In this document: positions 21,659-32,084 of the stretch, in pieces
Layout of the letters: every line of letters begins with the position of its first letter
Position numbering within the stretch: position 1 is the first letter of the stretch
Assembly (NCBI GenBank): GCA_030998225.1
Contig: JAPYXD010000056.1
Location: 930,001-994,000 of the forward strand
DNA length: 64,000 bases
Origin: Diplolepis rosae
Lineage: Eukaryota > Arthropoda > Insecta > Hymenoptera > Diplolepididae
Direction: 5' to 3'
The notes under the pieces: generated by a model
Seen by the model: only the letters and a program-made list of their open reading frames with translations
Database searches by the model: none
What the model was told of the DNA's origin: nothing
Made by a program: the position numbers and the translations under genes

Positions 21659-23525
21659 GTGCACCCGTGCTGGGGAGAGCTTTGGAGTTTTCCTGATGAG
21701 CTGTTTGGGATTGGCTATTTGGTCGTATCTTGCAGTCTCGTGTACTAAATGACCGGGTTGTTTACAGTAATTGCAAATTATTTCAGTATAATTTGAATTT
21801 TGTTGAGTGTTGTTATTTTGTAAAAATCTATTTTCATATGGTTTATTTCGATTTTGAAACTGTCCTGAGTTAAAGTTTTTATACTGTCCTGGATTCAATT
21901 GTCTATTAGTATTATTAACATTATTGTTATTATTGTAAAAATTTCTAGGAAAATTATTATTATTGTTTTATCTTTGTTGTAAAAAATTATTATTGTTGTT
22001 TCTATAATTGTTATTTCTATTTTGTAAGAAATGATTGCTGTTATTATTAAAATTATAATTTTTATTTCTCAAAAAATTGTTATTTGGAAAATTATTGTAA
22101 TCTTTTTTTGCAAAATTATTATTATTATTACCTCTTTCACCATTGAAATTAATATATCTTCGTTGGTTAGGATTCAACAAATTTTGTTGTTTATTCTTAA
22201 GAACTGCATCTTGAGCTTTACTTAAATGAAAACATCTTTCAGTTGTGTGACCTGATTTTTTACAAATTAAACAAATAGTTTTATTTTCAAGTGCTACGTT
22301 GAATCGGGTGGTTTTATTGCTTTTATTATTATTAGTTGATTCTTCGGTTTTTAAATAATCCGTATTTCTATTTCTTCGCAGTGCAGAAGATGCAGCCAGT
22401 CTTTGTTCTATGTCTATTGTATCATTAACTACTTCCTTAAATGTGTCCTTTTCTTCTACGCGAATTTCTAACTCAGGACGCAAACCTCGTATAAAACATT
22501 GAATTACATCTCTTTCTAAATTTTGTTTGAAAGCATTATCTACCTGACCGTCATTATTAAGTCTGTGAGCATCTTCTATTCTATCAGCAATTTCCTTAAT
22601 TCTAGCAGCATAGGAAAGGACATTTTCTCTTTCCCACATAAATGTATTACCTAATTCTCCCTGCAATTGATATACGCTTTTCGCAGGGGCATATACTCTT
22701 TTCAATTTTTCTATTAATTCCTCTATTGTTGCATACGTTGACCCAAAAATACATTTTCGTGCCTCACCAGACAATTTACCTCTCAATAGACGTGCAAGAT
22801 TTTCTTGGGCAGCAGGTGTCGGCAGCATTGCCTTTGCTTCCATGCAACCCTTAATAAAATGGGACAATGGGAGGTTACTTCCGTCGAACAAAGGGACCAC
22901 CTCTAGCGCGTCGCGTAAGGATACCTGCTGGCTGTTAGGTATGGCTGCGGCCATCTCTTCGTTGTTTACTATTACGGGATTATCCTGATTTATGACTTCT
23001 GTATCGCTTTTGTCGTCGTCGCTATCGTTGTTACTAATTAGAGAGTCGAGTGCCAATGAGTTTTTCAATTTTTCTTTCAAATTTCTATTTTCTATTGTTA
23101 TTACCGTTGAGCTTAGCAAATTAGATCCGTCAAAATAAGATAACTCGTTCGTTAATGTTTGATCTTGATTACTAGATCCTGTCACAATGCTCAAATCTGG
23201 ATAGAAACTTGAATGAAATCCGCTAGTTTTATTAGAATTTTCACTTGATATGGTTTGATCATTAATTAGAGTCTTGTCGAAACGTGAATCGTCTAGCTGA
23301 AGAGTGTTATCTAATTCTTGTTCAGCAGAAAAAGTGTTTGAAATATCCTTGTATTTATTATAATCGACTAAATTTTCTTTGATTTTACCTGATCTTTTTA
23401 GTTTCACGGAATCTATTTGATTCTGATTTCTGATCGACAATTTTTGCGAGTTGATTGTCTTGTTTTGCTTTACTACGCGTAATAAATTTTTGGGCGGATT
23501 CTACAGGGGTATTTGAATTTGACAT
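21659..23525 (-). pseudogene. gag: Gypsy-A gag: capsid and nucleocapsid
   Basis: The likely start is the ATG at 23525 (MSNSNTPVESAQKF), which runs in a different frame from the main body, so a one-base shift occurred near 23440. The body (to a TAA at 21968-21970) has an acidic N-terminal part, a retrotransposon capsid segment (VPLFDGSNLPLSHFI to QCFIRGLRPELE), a CCHC knuckle CLICKKSGHTTERC and an Asn-rich tail with many NNN runs. After the TAA the same frame continues through a second knuckle (CNYCKQPGHLVHET, with the last Cys lost) to the TGA at 21656. Gag and pol are in one frame, separated only by these stops. Confidence 0.85.
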
Positions 23526-24572
23526 TGAGTCATTATAAATTTACAGTTACTTTTGTTGAGCGTTATCTTAGATTATTTATTGATAATTATCGATTGCTTA
23601 TAACAATTTAAAAAAACTACATGTAAAATTTTGAAGTGAAATTAATAAAAATATAATTTTAATTTATAAAAATTCAAAAACATAATAATAATTTCAAAAT
23701 ATAATTTAATTATTTTTATTTGTTTATAACTATAATTAATATTTTTACTCTTTTATTAGGAAATAAGATAATAAAATAAAAATATAATTCTATAAAATAT
23801 TCAAATAAATAAATACTCGCTCAATTTTCGTAAAATTATAATGTTAAATAATACATTTCTTAAAATTATAACAATATATATATATATATATATTTTTTGT
23901 ACCAACCACGTGTGTCTTATAAATTATAATGATCTATTTTATTAATTTATTGAATTATAAATTGTTTTTTTAAATAAATAAAATTGTTTATAACAAGGAT
24001 CAGATAAGATTCGAGTTATGCACAATTTATTTTTCTCTAGACTGGACAAGTTAGGCTCAAGCTCAGATCCTTGGACAACCTTTGCAAATAAAAATATTCT
24101 GTTCCCTAACAGAGTTAAAATTAGAGTTATAAACAATACAATCACAAGCACTTCAAACTTTGCCCTAGCCAATGATCGTAATCAATGGTGACCGTTCAAC
24201 GTACCCAAAAGGGACTTATACTCTCGTGTGCTGTTTTTTTTGTTTGTTTTAACTTAAATCAAAACTTAGTTAACAAATTAGAATAATTTTTTAAATAAGA
24301 TAAGTTACTTAATCATTTAGGTTAGCCTCAAGGTCAGATCCCTGCGTGATTTTTCAAATTTATTTTATTTTATACAATTTATATAAATTATAAAATTTCA
24401 AAGAAATGATTTGTTTATTAAATCATTAAGGTTAGCCTCAAGGTCAAATCCCTTTATGATCCAACAAATCTAATTTATTGAAATTTCAAGTTACAAGTTG
24501 AAATAATATTTCATAATCATTTATTTATTCACTAGAAATAATCAATGTGTTAATTTTCAATTGACTTGTGTT
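23526..24572 (-). other. Gypsy-A leader with three related motifs
   Basis: The AT-rich leader between the primer site and gag includes a TATATA run at about 23876-23896. A motif close to GGTTAGCCTCAAGGTCAGAT occurs at about 24320, again at about 24427 and, more divergent (AGTTAGGCTCAAGCTCAGAT), at about 24049. A short minus frame at 23942-24172 is probably accidental. Confidence 0.55.
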
Positions 24573-24590
24573 TTCCCGGCCGATGCACCA
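24573..24590 (-). promoter_or_regulatory. Gypsy-A primer binding site, tRNA-Gly type
   Basis: The plus strand reads TTCCCGGCCGATGCACCA, which is the 3' end of an insect tRNA-Gly(GCC) including CCA. The minus strand is therefore complementary to that tRNA, starting TGGTGCATCGG, 14 nt from the end of the 5' LTR. Position and match make the assignment strong; the tRNA identity is from memory. Confidence 0.85.
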
Positions 24591-24604
24591 GAAAAAAGGA
24601 AGTA

Positions 24605-25447
24605 TGTTACGTCACAAGTACGCAAATATACTTACTTTGATCGAAGATTCCTCGTTTTAAGTTAGGATCGAATGATCCTCGCTTAGGGATGAGGATAAGT
24701 CAATGAAAGACACAATGATTATGAAAATAATACAAATTGAATTTATTTTACTGGTTAAAATTTCCGAATATACATTCGTTAAGACAATTCTTATATAATG
24801 TAGGGACAGGCTGGTTGGTACGTGGGTGAGAAAGAGACCAAGAATAAAGATAGAGAAAGAGAGAGAGATTCGGTACCTTTATGTTGAGGGTTAATCCACA
24901 CTGCGGTGAGTAGTAAATACTGGATCCCCACAGGTGTAGTCCAAGTGTGTGAGAGAGACAGAGTTATAGGCCGCACAGGTATATTCTGTAAAGGGCGGTG
25001 ATTCAAATTTACGACACTGTTCGAAGATCTTTACAAGATCTATTCAAGTCTACGATGACTTTTACGACTCCCGAACTTGGATTTGAAATTGTACCGGTCG
25101 AATTTTATTAGTCTCAAACTCAGAGATTTTCGAAGTTAAATTGAAATGCTGCACTGGACTATTGTCGCGAGACCGGTTATAAATCCGAAGGAAAATTTAA
25201 GTGTCGAACTAGACGAAGAATTTACTGACTGCTTGCTCTTGGTGTGGGCCTCTTTTATATTTTTTTATACAAATTGACGGTCAGCGAAAATCGTGACATA
25301 GTCATATCTTCTTAGAGGAGAAGGGGCCCTATACTGCTCCCTACTTCCCCTACTCCCTATTCCCCTTCATCGATTTTCTCATAGATTTCTTAACTCAATC
25401 CAGCCTGTGTGTATTATATACATTCAAATACGTCGCGGGACGTGACA
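24605..25447 (-). repeat. Gypsy-A 5' LTR (843 bp, complete)
   Basis: Starts TGTTACGTCACAAG and ends CGTGACA on the plus strand, with short inverted termini. It contains the empty version of the hAT insertion site and the roughly 520 bp that the 3' LTR lacks, including AG-rich microsatellite (about 24845-24870) and the core promoter. Confidence 0.92.
25224..25259 (-). promoter_or_regulatory. Gypsy-A core promoter
   Basis: The minus strand has TATAAAAGA (opposite 25251-25259) and, about 31 bases downstream, TCAGT (opposite 25224-25228). This is the spacing of a TATA box and arthropod initiator. It predicts transcription toward gag, with R beginning near 25226. Confidence 0.65.
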
Positions 25448-26279
25448 GTTACAAGACGAGATATAAAAAAATGTTTAGCTTCTTGAATTTAAGCTTCAAT
25501 CACAACTTTTAAATACTTAAAAAGATTTCAAAAATGTTTATACATTCATAAAAATTTCAATTTGAAAATTATTAGGAGCAAAATTGTTCTTAGTGAGAAA
25601 AGATAAACATGTCAAGCAAGTTAATTTAAAGCGATATTAAGAAAATATTTTTCAATAGAACTTTTATTTATGACGTAAAATGTTTTCTATGTAAGCAAAT
25701 ACAATTTTTTTGATTATGGTGGGGATTTGACGACTGAGAACTTATTTACTAGGGAAAAATATTCTCCAAAATTTTTCCACAACCAAATGGTAACCAAATA
25801 AGTGTTTTACTTTCTAAAATTAATGAAAAAATTAATTAAAAAAATATTATATTTACTACTGGAAAAGTACACTATCTTCTGTGCTTGAATTTTGTTTCAA
25901 ATGTTTTTTTATAAAATCGCTTTTTCACCAAAATAGCATTGTTCTCTCAATTTAAGGAGTTTCACCGTGACTAGGAAGCCCTTGGAAAACTTGACTAATT
26001 ACCAGTTTAAAAAATCTGAATGCTATGCATAATATTATACATTATATTTATACAAAGCAAATTTTTAAAATAAAATATCCCAATCTTGAACGACTGGCGA
26101 CCAAGATAGGTCCACCATTGACCCGATCTCAAATTTTCCATCGAGATGTCTCCCGTTCATAGTTTAATGAACGGCTTCTTTTACTATTCGCATAGATACA
26201 TTTTTAAAAATTGGTGATTTTTCTATCAAATTCAATGTGCGAATATTTTTCTCTAATACTATGCATTGTCGAATCAACT
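25448..26279. other. spacer between Gypsy-A and dispersed repeat
   Basis: The first four bases (GTTA) are the right target duplication of Gypsy-A. The rest is AT-rich with no coding region or repeat that I can place. Confidence 0.6.
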
Positions 26280-26623
26280 GCATACAAAAAAATTGTTTAG
26301 CAATTGTAATTTCGTATGTAAATTAGAATATCAATTATTATCTTGCTTCAATATTGAAACCCTTACTTAACACTTGTTTATTGAAACTATCATTTAAAAG
26401 TTTTTACACACTACAAAATTTTGATTTTAAGGTTATGTTTTCAAATTATATCTTCCGTCACTTCGAATTCGGCATCTCTTTCGCGCCTCTTTTGCACGGA
26501 ATCCAGTGTGATGATTGCACCTGTGCACTCATCTTTATTGCGGAGAGCGAACAAACTAAAGGCAAATTTCGCAAACCGTACTTTATTAACTCTTTGATGG
26601 TCACGAGACAAGTTTAAATTCAA
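26280..26623 (-). repeat. dispersed repeat, QKRR family copy 4
   Basis: About 26280-26500 is the reverse complement of about 4150-4370. The minus-strand frame 26441-26623 reads TLDSVQKRRERDAEFEVTEDII before a stop, the cleanest version of the peptide block. Upstream the frame (FAKFAFSLFALRNKDECTGA) has no counterpart in the other copies, so it is not obviously one gene. Confidence 0.5.
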
Positions 26624-27423
26624 ATTAAATTTGTACTTTTATTGAAAGTAAATTAATATGGCAGAATTGTAGATCCGCTAAGGAGACTAGAATAAGATAT
26701 TATTGTATTTAGAGAAGCCGAAAATAAATTAAATTGAATAGATTTATGTGACAGAAGCATTGGTCTGGATTTCTAAAATTTATGGATGTAGAAAAAAAAA
26801 AAAAATACTAAACAGAATAATCTCGTTGAGACACAATCAGTATTTCTAAGGATTCGAATTCGTAATTAAAGGATTTAATTTACAGGTTGCTAGGTTGTAG
26901 GAAACCTAGAGGAAATGCCTCGTTACTTTAAGGGGGGAAACCTGGTTTAGAGGGTAAAAAAAATCAATTTTTTGAAAGTCATCTCACTTTTGGCTCAGAA
27001 TGAGTTTTACGAAAAAGTTGAAGGAGTAATGTATGGAGCAGGAATAGCAGACTAGCATTTGGTATTGGTGACTTTGAAATATATACAATTAACTTTTGGA
27101 AAAAACTTTGAACGCAATTTTCTCGAAACAGCGTTTTCCTGCACTGCGTAAACGATTAAGAATGTTGTAATTGCCGCATTTTTATAAGTGATAGCTCTTT
27201 TTAGAGCTGAAAGTGTAAGTTTCTATAAGAACCTAAAAAATCACATAAAATTTTTTTTTTAAATAACTATTTTTTGTTAATTATCTCAAAATTTCCTCAG
27301 CAAAACGCGATTTTTTTTTAAACTTTCATAAAATTTGCAATTTTTAACATTTCAATCAATTTCTTAGGTTTAAATAGAAGATAAACTCCTAAAGTGCAAA
27401 AAAAATTTTGGATTTAATGTTTC
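26624..27423. other. unassigned AT-rich sequence
   Basis: No gene found. Around 26925-27010 a segment with GGGGGGAAACCTGGTTTAG and a following GAGGGTAAAAAAAA run looks like the edge of a repeat, but no second copy is in the window. Confidence 0.5.
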
Positions 27424-27529
27424 AGATAAAAAGGACGATCGTTATTTTGCCTCATTTATGAGTTGTAATGCTACTTTACGATAGCTTTACGTTACAGCGT
27501 AAAGCTAGCGTTCAGCCAGTTCGCTAGGG
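27424..27529 (-). mobile_element. CCCTAG foldback MITE, terminal fragment
   Basis: About 105 bp matching the right end of the foldback family (TTTTGCCTCATTTATGAGTT, GCTTTACGTTACAGCGTAAA, ending GCCAGTTCGCTAGGG at 27529). The rest of the element is absent. It abuts the interrupted integrase of Gypsy-B, whose reading frame runs into it. Confidence 0.8.
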
Positions 27530-28487
27530 CGGAATCTATATTTGACAGAGGTATAGCGTCTGAATATTTTGTAAGGCAATCTTGAACCGTTAAGATATAT
27601 CGGTTACCACTTTCGGTGATCGGTAAGGGGCCTACGATATCAATTTGTATTTTATCGAATGCTTTACAAGGTGTGTCCGTTATTTTCATGGGTTCTTTTC
27701 CCTTTTGTCGGACAAGCTTAGCCCTTTGACAGTCTGGGCATGTTTTTATGAACTCTTGTACGTCAAATTTCGAGCCTTCCCAGTAAAATCTCTGTCTTAG
27801 TCTCGAGTATGTTTTTGCTATTCCCAAGTGTCCCCCTGCGGCAGACGAGTGACATTCTTCTATAATCTTTTGTCTATCTCCAAAATCAGGTACTAATAAC
27901 TCGTTAGTACAAACGTTAATAGTAATATTACTTGCGCCGAAAGTGTTTCTTAATGCATCTTCGACTCCAGACCATGGCAATCGATCGAGTCCATTTCCTT
28001 TTCTGGAAAAGTTACAAGACTCGACATTCAGATCTTCCATGGCCTTTTTGACTCCGAGGAAGCACTGTTTGAAAATTTCTAATGAGGGTCTTTCGTCATA
28101 GGTGGACCTTGCGACTAAGTGGAAAATGTATCTTTCATCTTGCTCAAAGACTACAACGTGCCCCTTTTTTGGCTGAATAGTCAAAAGAGCCTCAAAGTTC
28201 ACCAACCCCTTATTTTCTAAGTCCTTGCTAACCTGGGTAGTGAATTTGCAGTCCTCCGAGATAAAATGAACAAGATGAAAGTCTTTAGTTATGAATGGAT
28301 CTTTTTTATACCGAACACATGAGGCATTTAACACCATGACAGGGGCATAATTGAAAGAACTCTGGTTGTCGTTCTCCGATTGAATTTTCCTTTTTTTAAA
28401 TTCTGTAGGATAATCACTGCTTTCAATGAGGTTACCTTGACTTATCTCCGGCACTTTATCCCTCAACCTAGGGGTAAGGGAAGGCAT
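27530..28487 (-). pseudogene. pol: Gypsy-B integrase, N-terminal part
   Basis: The frame contains the HHCC zinc finger (EECHSSAAGGHLGIA and CPDCQRAK) and the first catalytic Asp in IDIVGPLPITESGN. It then reads into foldback MITE sequence just after SNIDS. The second Asp and the Glu of the D-D-E triad are gone. Upstream (28250-28487) is linker sequence not recognised further. Confidence 0.85.
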
Positions 28488-28599
28488 ATTAACATATACT
28501 ATCTTTCGCCCCTTATTCAGGTTGAGAACATCTCTGGGTTCGACTATACACGAACCTAATTCCAGAACACAATCCTCGATAGCAAAAGATTGAGCTCAA

Positions 28600-29780
28600 C
28601 ATTTCGTCAATTGAAATGAGAGACTTATTATATTAGATGGGGTCACATCTTGTCGTGTTTTTTTCGCAATCACGTGTTGAATACGATTCTGCCACGAATG
28701 AGCATTCAGTCAGTCATTAAAGACGCCGCAGACTTCTGTCAATAGAGGCAACATCACAGTGTCATGTGTTGGAGTGCGTGAACTCGTATAGGATGTTTCA
28801 ATCATTACAGAGTTTACAGTGATTCGAGATTTACTTTCGTATTTATGCATTATTGAGACTTTTGTATTGTATTGTGTGACAGCAAGTTTCTCCGAAATTT
28901 GCCTAATAACTGTGAATAGAAAATCTTATCCCTGCGCATCACATTAAAAATAAAGAATTCGAAATTCGTAAAAAAAATTTTTAGGGTTTACGTAATATTT
29001 ATACGCATGAACTCTTCGAAAATATTATCGATGGCTGAAAATTGCGGAATACATTTTTGGGATTACAGAAAGAATACCTCTATTTCGTTGAATGTTAGGT
29101 TTTATTGTATCACGTGCCAAGTGTTATTCGGATAAATTGCTTTTATTTTATAATATTATTCTACTTCTTTTGGTTTTCACAACATTTTTCTGTGTTCCAA
29201 TCATTTTCATCAGAAAATCGTTAACCCGAGAATTTTTCTTTGTTTGGTTCGTGATGTCAGTGAGGCACTTGAGGTTCGTTCCCTTATTACTAAAAAAAAC
29301 AAAGATTAGGATATATTGGTGTTGGCCAAATATATTCTATACCAACCCAACAAAAAATTCCCACATGTTATTTTAAAGTCATGAGTAGTGACAAATTTGA
29401 GCATCATATGCGGTGTCGCCTTATAATGGCGTGGTGCAAAAACGCAGCTTAAATGCACCTTTCAGAATGCTACATTTGTTGCATACACTATGCTGCTGTA
29501 ATGGAGAGGTAGTAAGGGAATGGAAGGTCTGAATACGAATGATCTGTTATGCTGCAGATTTTGCTCTGTCAGTAGGCTCATTTTGAATGCATGGAAAATC
29601 TTAGCGTTTTGCGGTCGCATCTTAGGTCAATTATGTATAACTTTCGGTAAATCTGATGGATGTGTTATTGACCAATGTTGCCTACGACATTGCTATCGGG
29701 GATTCTGTAAACATAATACTGGATAGAGATGCCTCTCTTCGTGATCAGGTGACAGATGAACATCTGTCATCACCTGACCC
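28600..29780. other. unexplained insert within Gypsy-B pol
   Basis: Gypsy-like linker coding sequence seems to stop near 28600 and resume near 29780-29990 (an Asp/Asn-rich stretch on the minus strand). The 1.2 kb between shows no Gypsy similarity. A 95-codon plus-strand frame (29092-29376) is hydrophobic and unrecognised. A hairpin of 12-13 bp stems lies at 29746-29776. Borders are approximate and no target duplication was found. Confidence 0.4.
29746..29776. repeat. short hairpin
   Basis: CAGGTGACAGATG, a 2-base loop, then CATCTGTC-AT-CACCTG: near-perfect inverted halves with one 2-base bulge. Function unknown. Confidence 0.6.
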
Positions 29781-30026
29781 TTGACGAGGTCCCTAGCGAC
29801 TCCTGGTTCACATTTATCCGGAACCCATGCGCTTTTTTTTATTCATCTTGTAACACTCACATTCATGTTCAAAACTTTCTTTATTCACGTCCTCTCCTGC
29901 GAGACTTACCGATATTACTATCGGCAGTGCTTGTAGACAGGTAGAAGGAACATCGTCATTTTCAGTCGTGTCGTTATTATCATAATCAGCTTCAATAGAA
30001 AATAATTTAAATGCGTTATTTACTAG

Positions 30027-31277
30027 CTAATTAGACAAACAGAAATCTTCGTCTGATAGTATCACTTTGGAATCGAGCCCTGGAGCCGATACAGTGCCGT
30101 CAATAGCAAGTATCTGCTCCACGTCTCTAGTGGCAAACGTCGTGTCAGTGTCGAAATCGTGTGAATTTAAATTTATTTTGTCAGTCGTCGACTGGTTTGA
30201 TGACCCTGTCAGGGTGTGTTCTGTTTTACAAGTTTTCTCTTTAATCACTGGATTACGTGACAAGGCATCAGCGTTAGAACTTATTTTCCCGGGCTTATAT
30301 ACTATTATATAATCATATGCTTTCAGTCTCAAGTTCCACCTGACTAACTTAGTCCCAGAATTTTTAACATTGTGCAGCCATACTAGAGGTCTGTGATCTA
30401 TAGCAAGTGTGAAATTTGTTCCGTATAAGTAGGGTCAAAAATTCTCAACTCCAAACAAAATTGCGAGGAGTTCTTTTTCGATTGTCGCGTACCGTGTTTC
30501 TGCATCGCTCAAAGTTCTAGAGGCATACGCTATAGGCAGATCTTCTCCGATTTTCCTTGACTAAGCACGGCCCCGATTACATAATTAGACGCGTCAGTGG
30601 TAACGATAAAAGGTTTTTTAAAATCGGGATACTGAAGTATAGGTTGAATAATTATAAGATCTCGCAATTTTTCAAAAGCTTCCTGTTGAGGTTGATCCCA
30701 ATGAAATTTTATGCCTAATTTAGTAAGAAGAGTAAGAGGTTTCGCGATTTTCGCAAATTCGGGTATGAATCGCCGATAGTACCCAATTAAACCGAGGAAT
30801 CGTTTGATGTTTTTACGCGTTTTAGGACGAGGAAATTCCTTGACTGCCTCAATTTTACGTGGGTCAGGTTTTACTCCGTCTCGCGTGATTATGAGGCCAA
30901 GATAAACAATCTCTTTTTTTAGGAAATAACATTTGTCGGGTTGTAACGCTAGCATAAATGACAATATCATCCATATACACGAAGAGTTCCAAGCCTTGCA
31001 GACCTGATAAAACTTGATCCATTAACCTTTGGAAAGTGGACGGAGCATTCTCGAGTCCAAATGGCATTCGTTTGTACTCATAATGCCCGTAAGCACTTGA
31101 GAATGCCCTTTTTTGTTGAGAATCTATATCCATGGGAATCTGATGAAATCCAGAGGCTAGATCTAAGGTCAAAAAATAGTTTGCCCCGCCCAACTGATCT
31201 AAAATATCGCAAATATTAGGGAGAGGATAAGCATAACTGATGGTCTTTTCGTACAAGGCCTTATAATCGATAACCAT
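30027..31277 (-). pseudogene. pol: Gypsy-B reverse transcriptase and RNase H
   Basis: Three overlapping minus-strand frames tell one story. 30864-31277 has the RT fingers and palm (YPLPNICDILDQLGG, FGLENAPSTFQRLMD) and YMDD. A frameshift near 30950 leads to 30530-30970 with the connection (GYYRRFIPEFAKIAKPL) and RNase H TTDAS. After a further break, 30027-30332 holds the RNase H end (NADALSRNP) and an acidic linker. The segment after YMDD that is missing in Gypsy-A is still present here. Confidence 0.85.
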
Positions 31278-32084
31278 TCTTGTTTTGATTTGTCCCTGAG
31301 AATCGGGTTTTTACGGGACAATTAACAGAGGGAAGTTATAGGGTGAATTGGAGTGTTTAATAATATCATTTTCAACAGTTCTGTTACATGCTTTCGAGCT
31401 TCTTCTTTGTGGAATTGTGTCTGACGATATTGTCTGACATTTATGACTTTGTCGTCGGTAGTATTTATTTTGTGAGAAGTCACGTTTGTACTTCCGAGCT
31501 TGTCAGTTGGCAGATGAAATTGATAAGGGAATGTATAGAGAGTTTGCAGTCAACTTCCCTTTTCTTCCTCATTCAAATCCTTTAAGTCTAAATGTCGAAC
31601 AACATCACACATTCTTTTAGTACGGGTAATTTTCTCTTAGGAAGGACTGTCGCTTGGTGTTAATTTTTCTGTATTTAAGATATCAAAGTCTTCTAATTCA
31701 ATGGGGGGAAGGGTCAGTTCAATGTCCTCAGAGGTAGCATTCATGGCGAAGATTTTTATTTTTCCGTTTTGGGGAGTGACTAAAGCTTCACCCAGAAAGA
31801 TTCCTGGCCCAGCTTTGATTCTTTGCACATATCCTGACACTAATTCGTTTCTTTTTACTGGGAGAATAACCAAAACCTTATGGCGAGCGGGTAATTTGAT
31901 ATTGTTATGAGTTTCAAATGGGACTGTTACCCCTCCCACGATGAATTCTCCGCTCGTGTCTTTCTTGAATTTAAGAATGGATTCTTGTGATTTTAAAAAT
32001 TCTAGCCCCAGAATTCCCTTTTGCTTTATTTGAAACGTCTCAGCAACTACTTGGAACCTGATTATTTTCTCTTTTACAATAATT
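31278..32084 (-). pseudogene. Gypsy-B protease-RT connecting region
   Basis: The frame at 31637-31939 (KLPARHKVLVILPVKRNE, GYVQRIKAGPGIFLGEALV, PPIELEDFDI) corresponds to the region between protease and RT seen at residues 100-190 of Gypsy-A pol. RT entry sequence (about 31290-31420) is broken by stops. This links the gag-protease frame with the RT frame. Confidence 0.7.

Larger units (their letters stand above)
6446..25447 (-). mobile_element. Gypsy-A LTR retrotransposon with nested hAT palindrome
   Basis: A complete Ty3/Gypsy-type provirus on the minus strand. The 4-bp target duplication GTTA is at 6442-6445 and 25448-25451. The 5' LTR is 24605-25447 and the 3' LTR is 6446-6731 plus 15359-15402. 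A primer site for tRNA-Gly lies at 24573-24590 and a polypurine tract abuts the 3' LTR. Order on the minus strand is gag, protease, RT, RNase H, long linker, integrase. Damage includes two in-frame stops, a frameshift near the gag start, an RT deletion, a 3' LTR missing about 520 bp, and the 8.6-kb insertion in that LTR. No env-like frame lies between pol and the 3' LTR. Confidence 0.92.
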
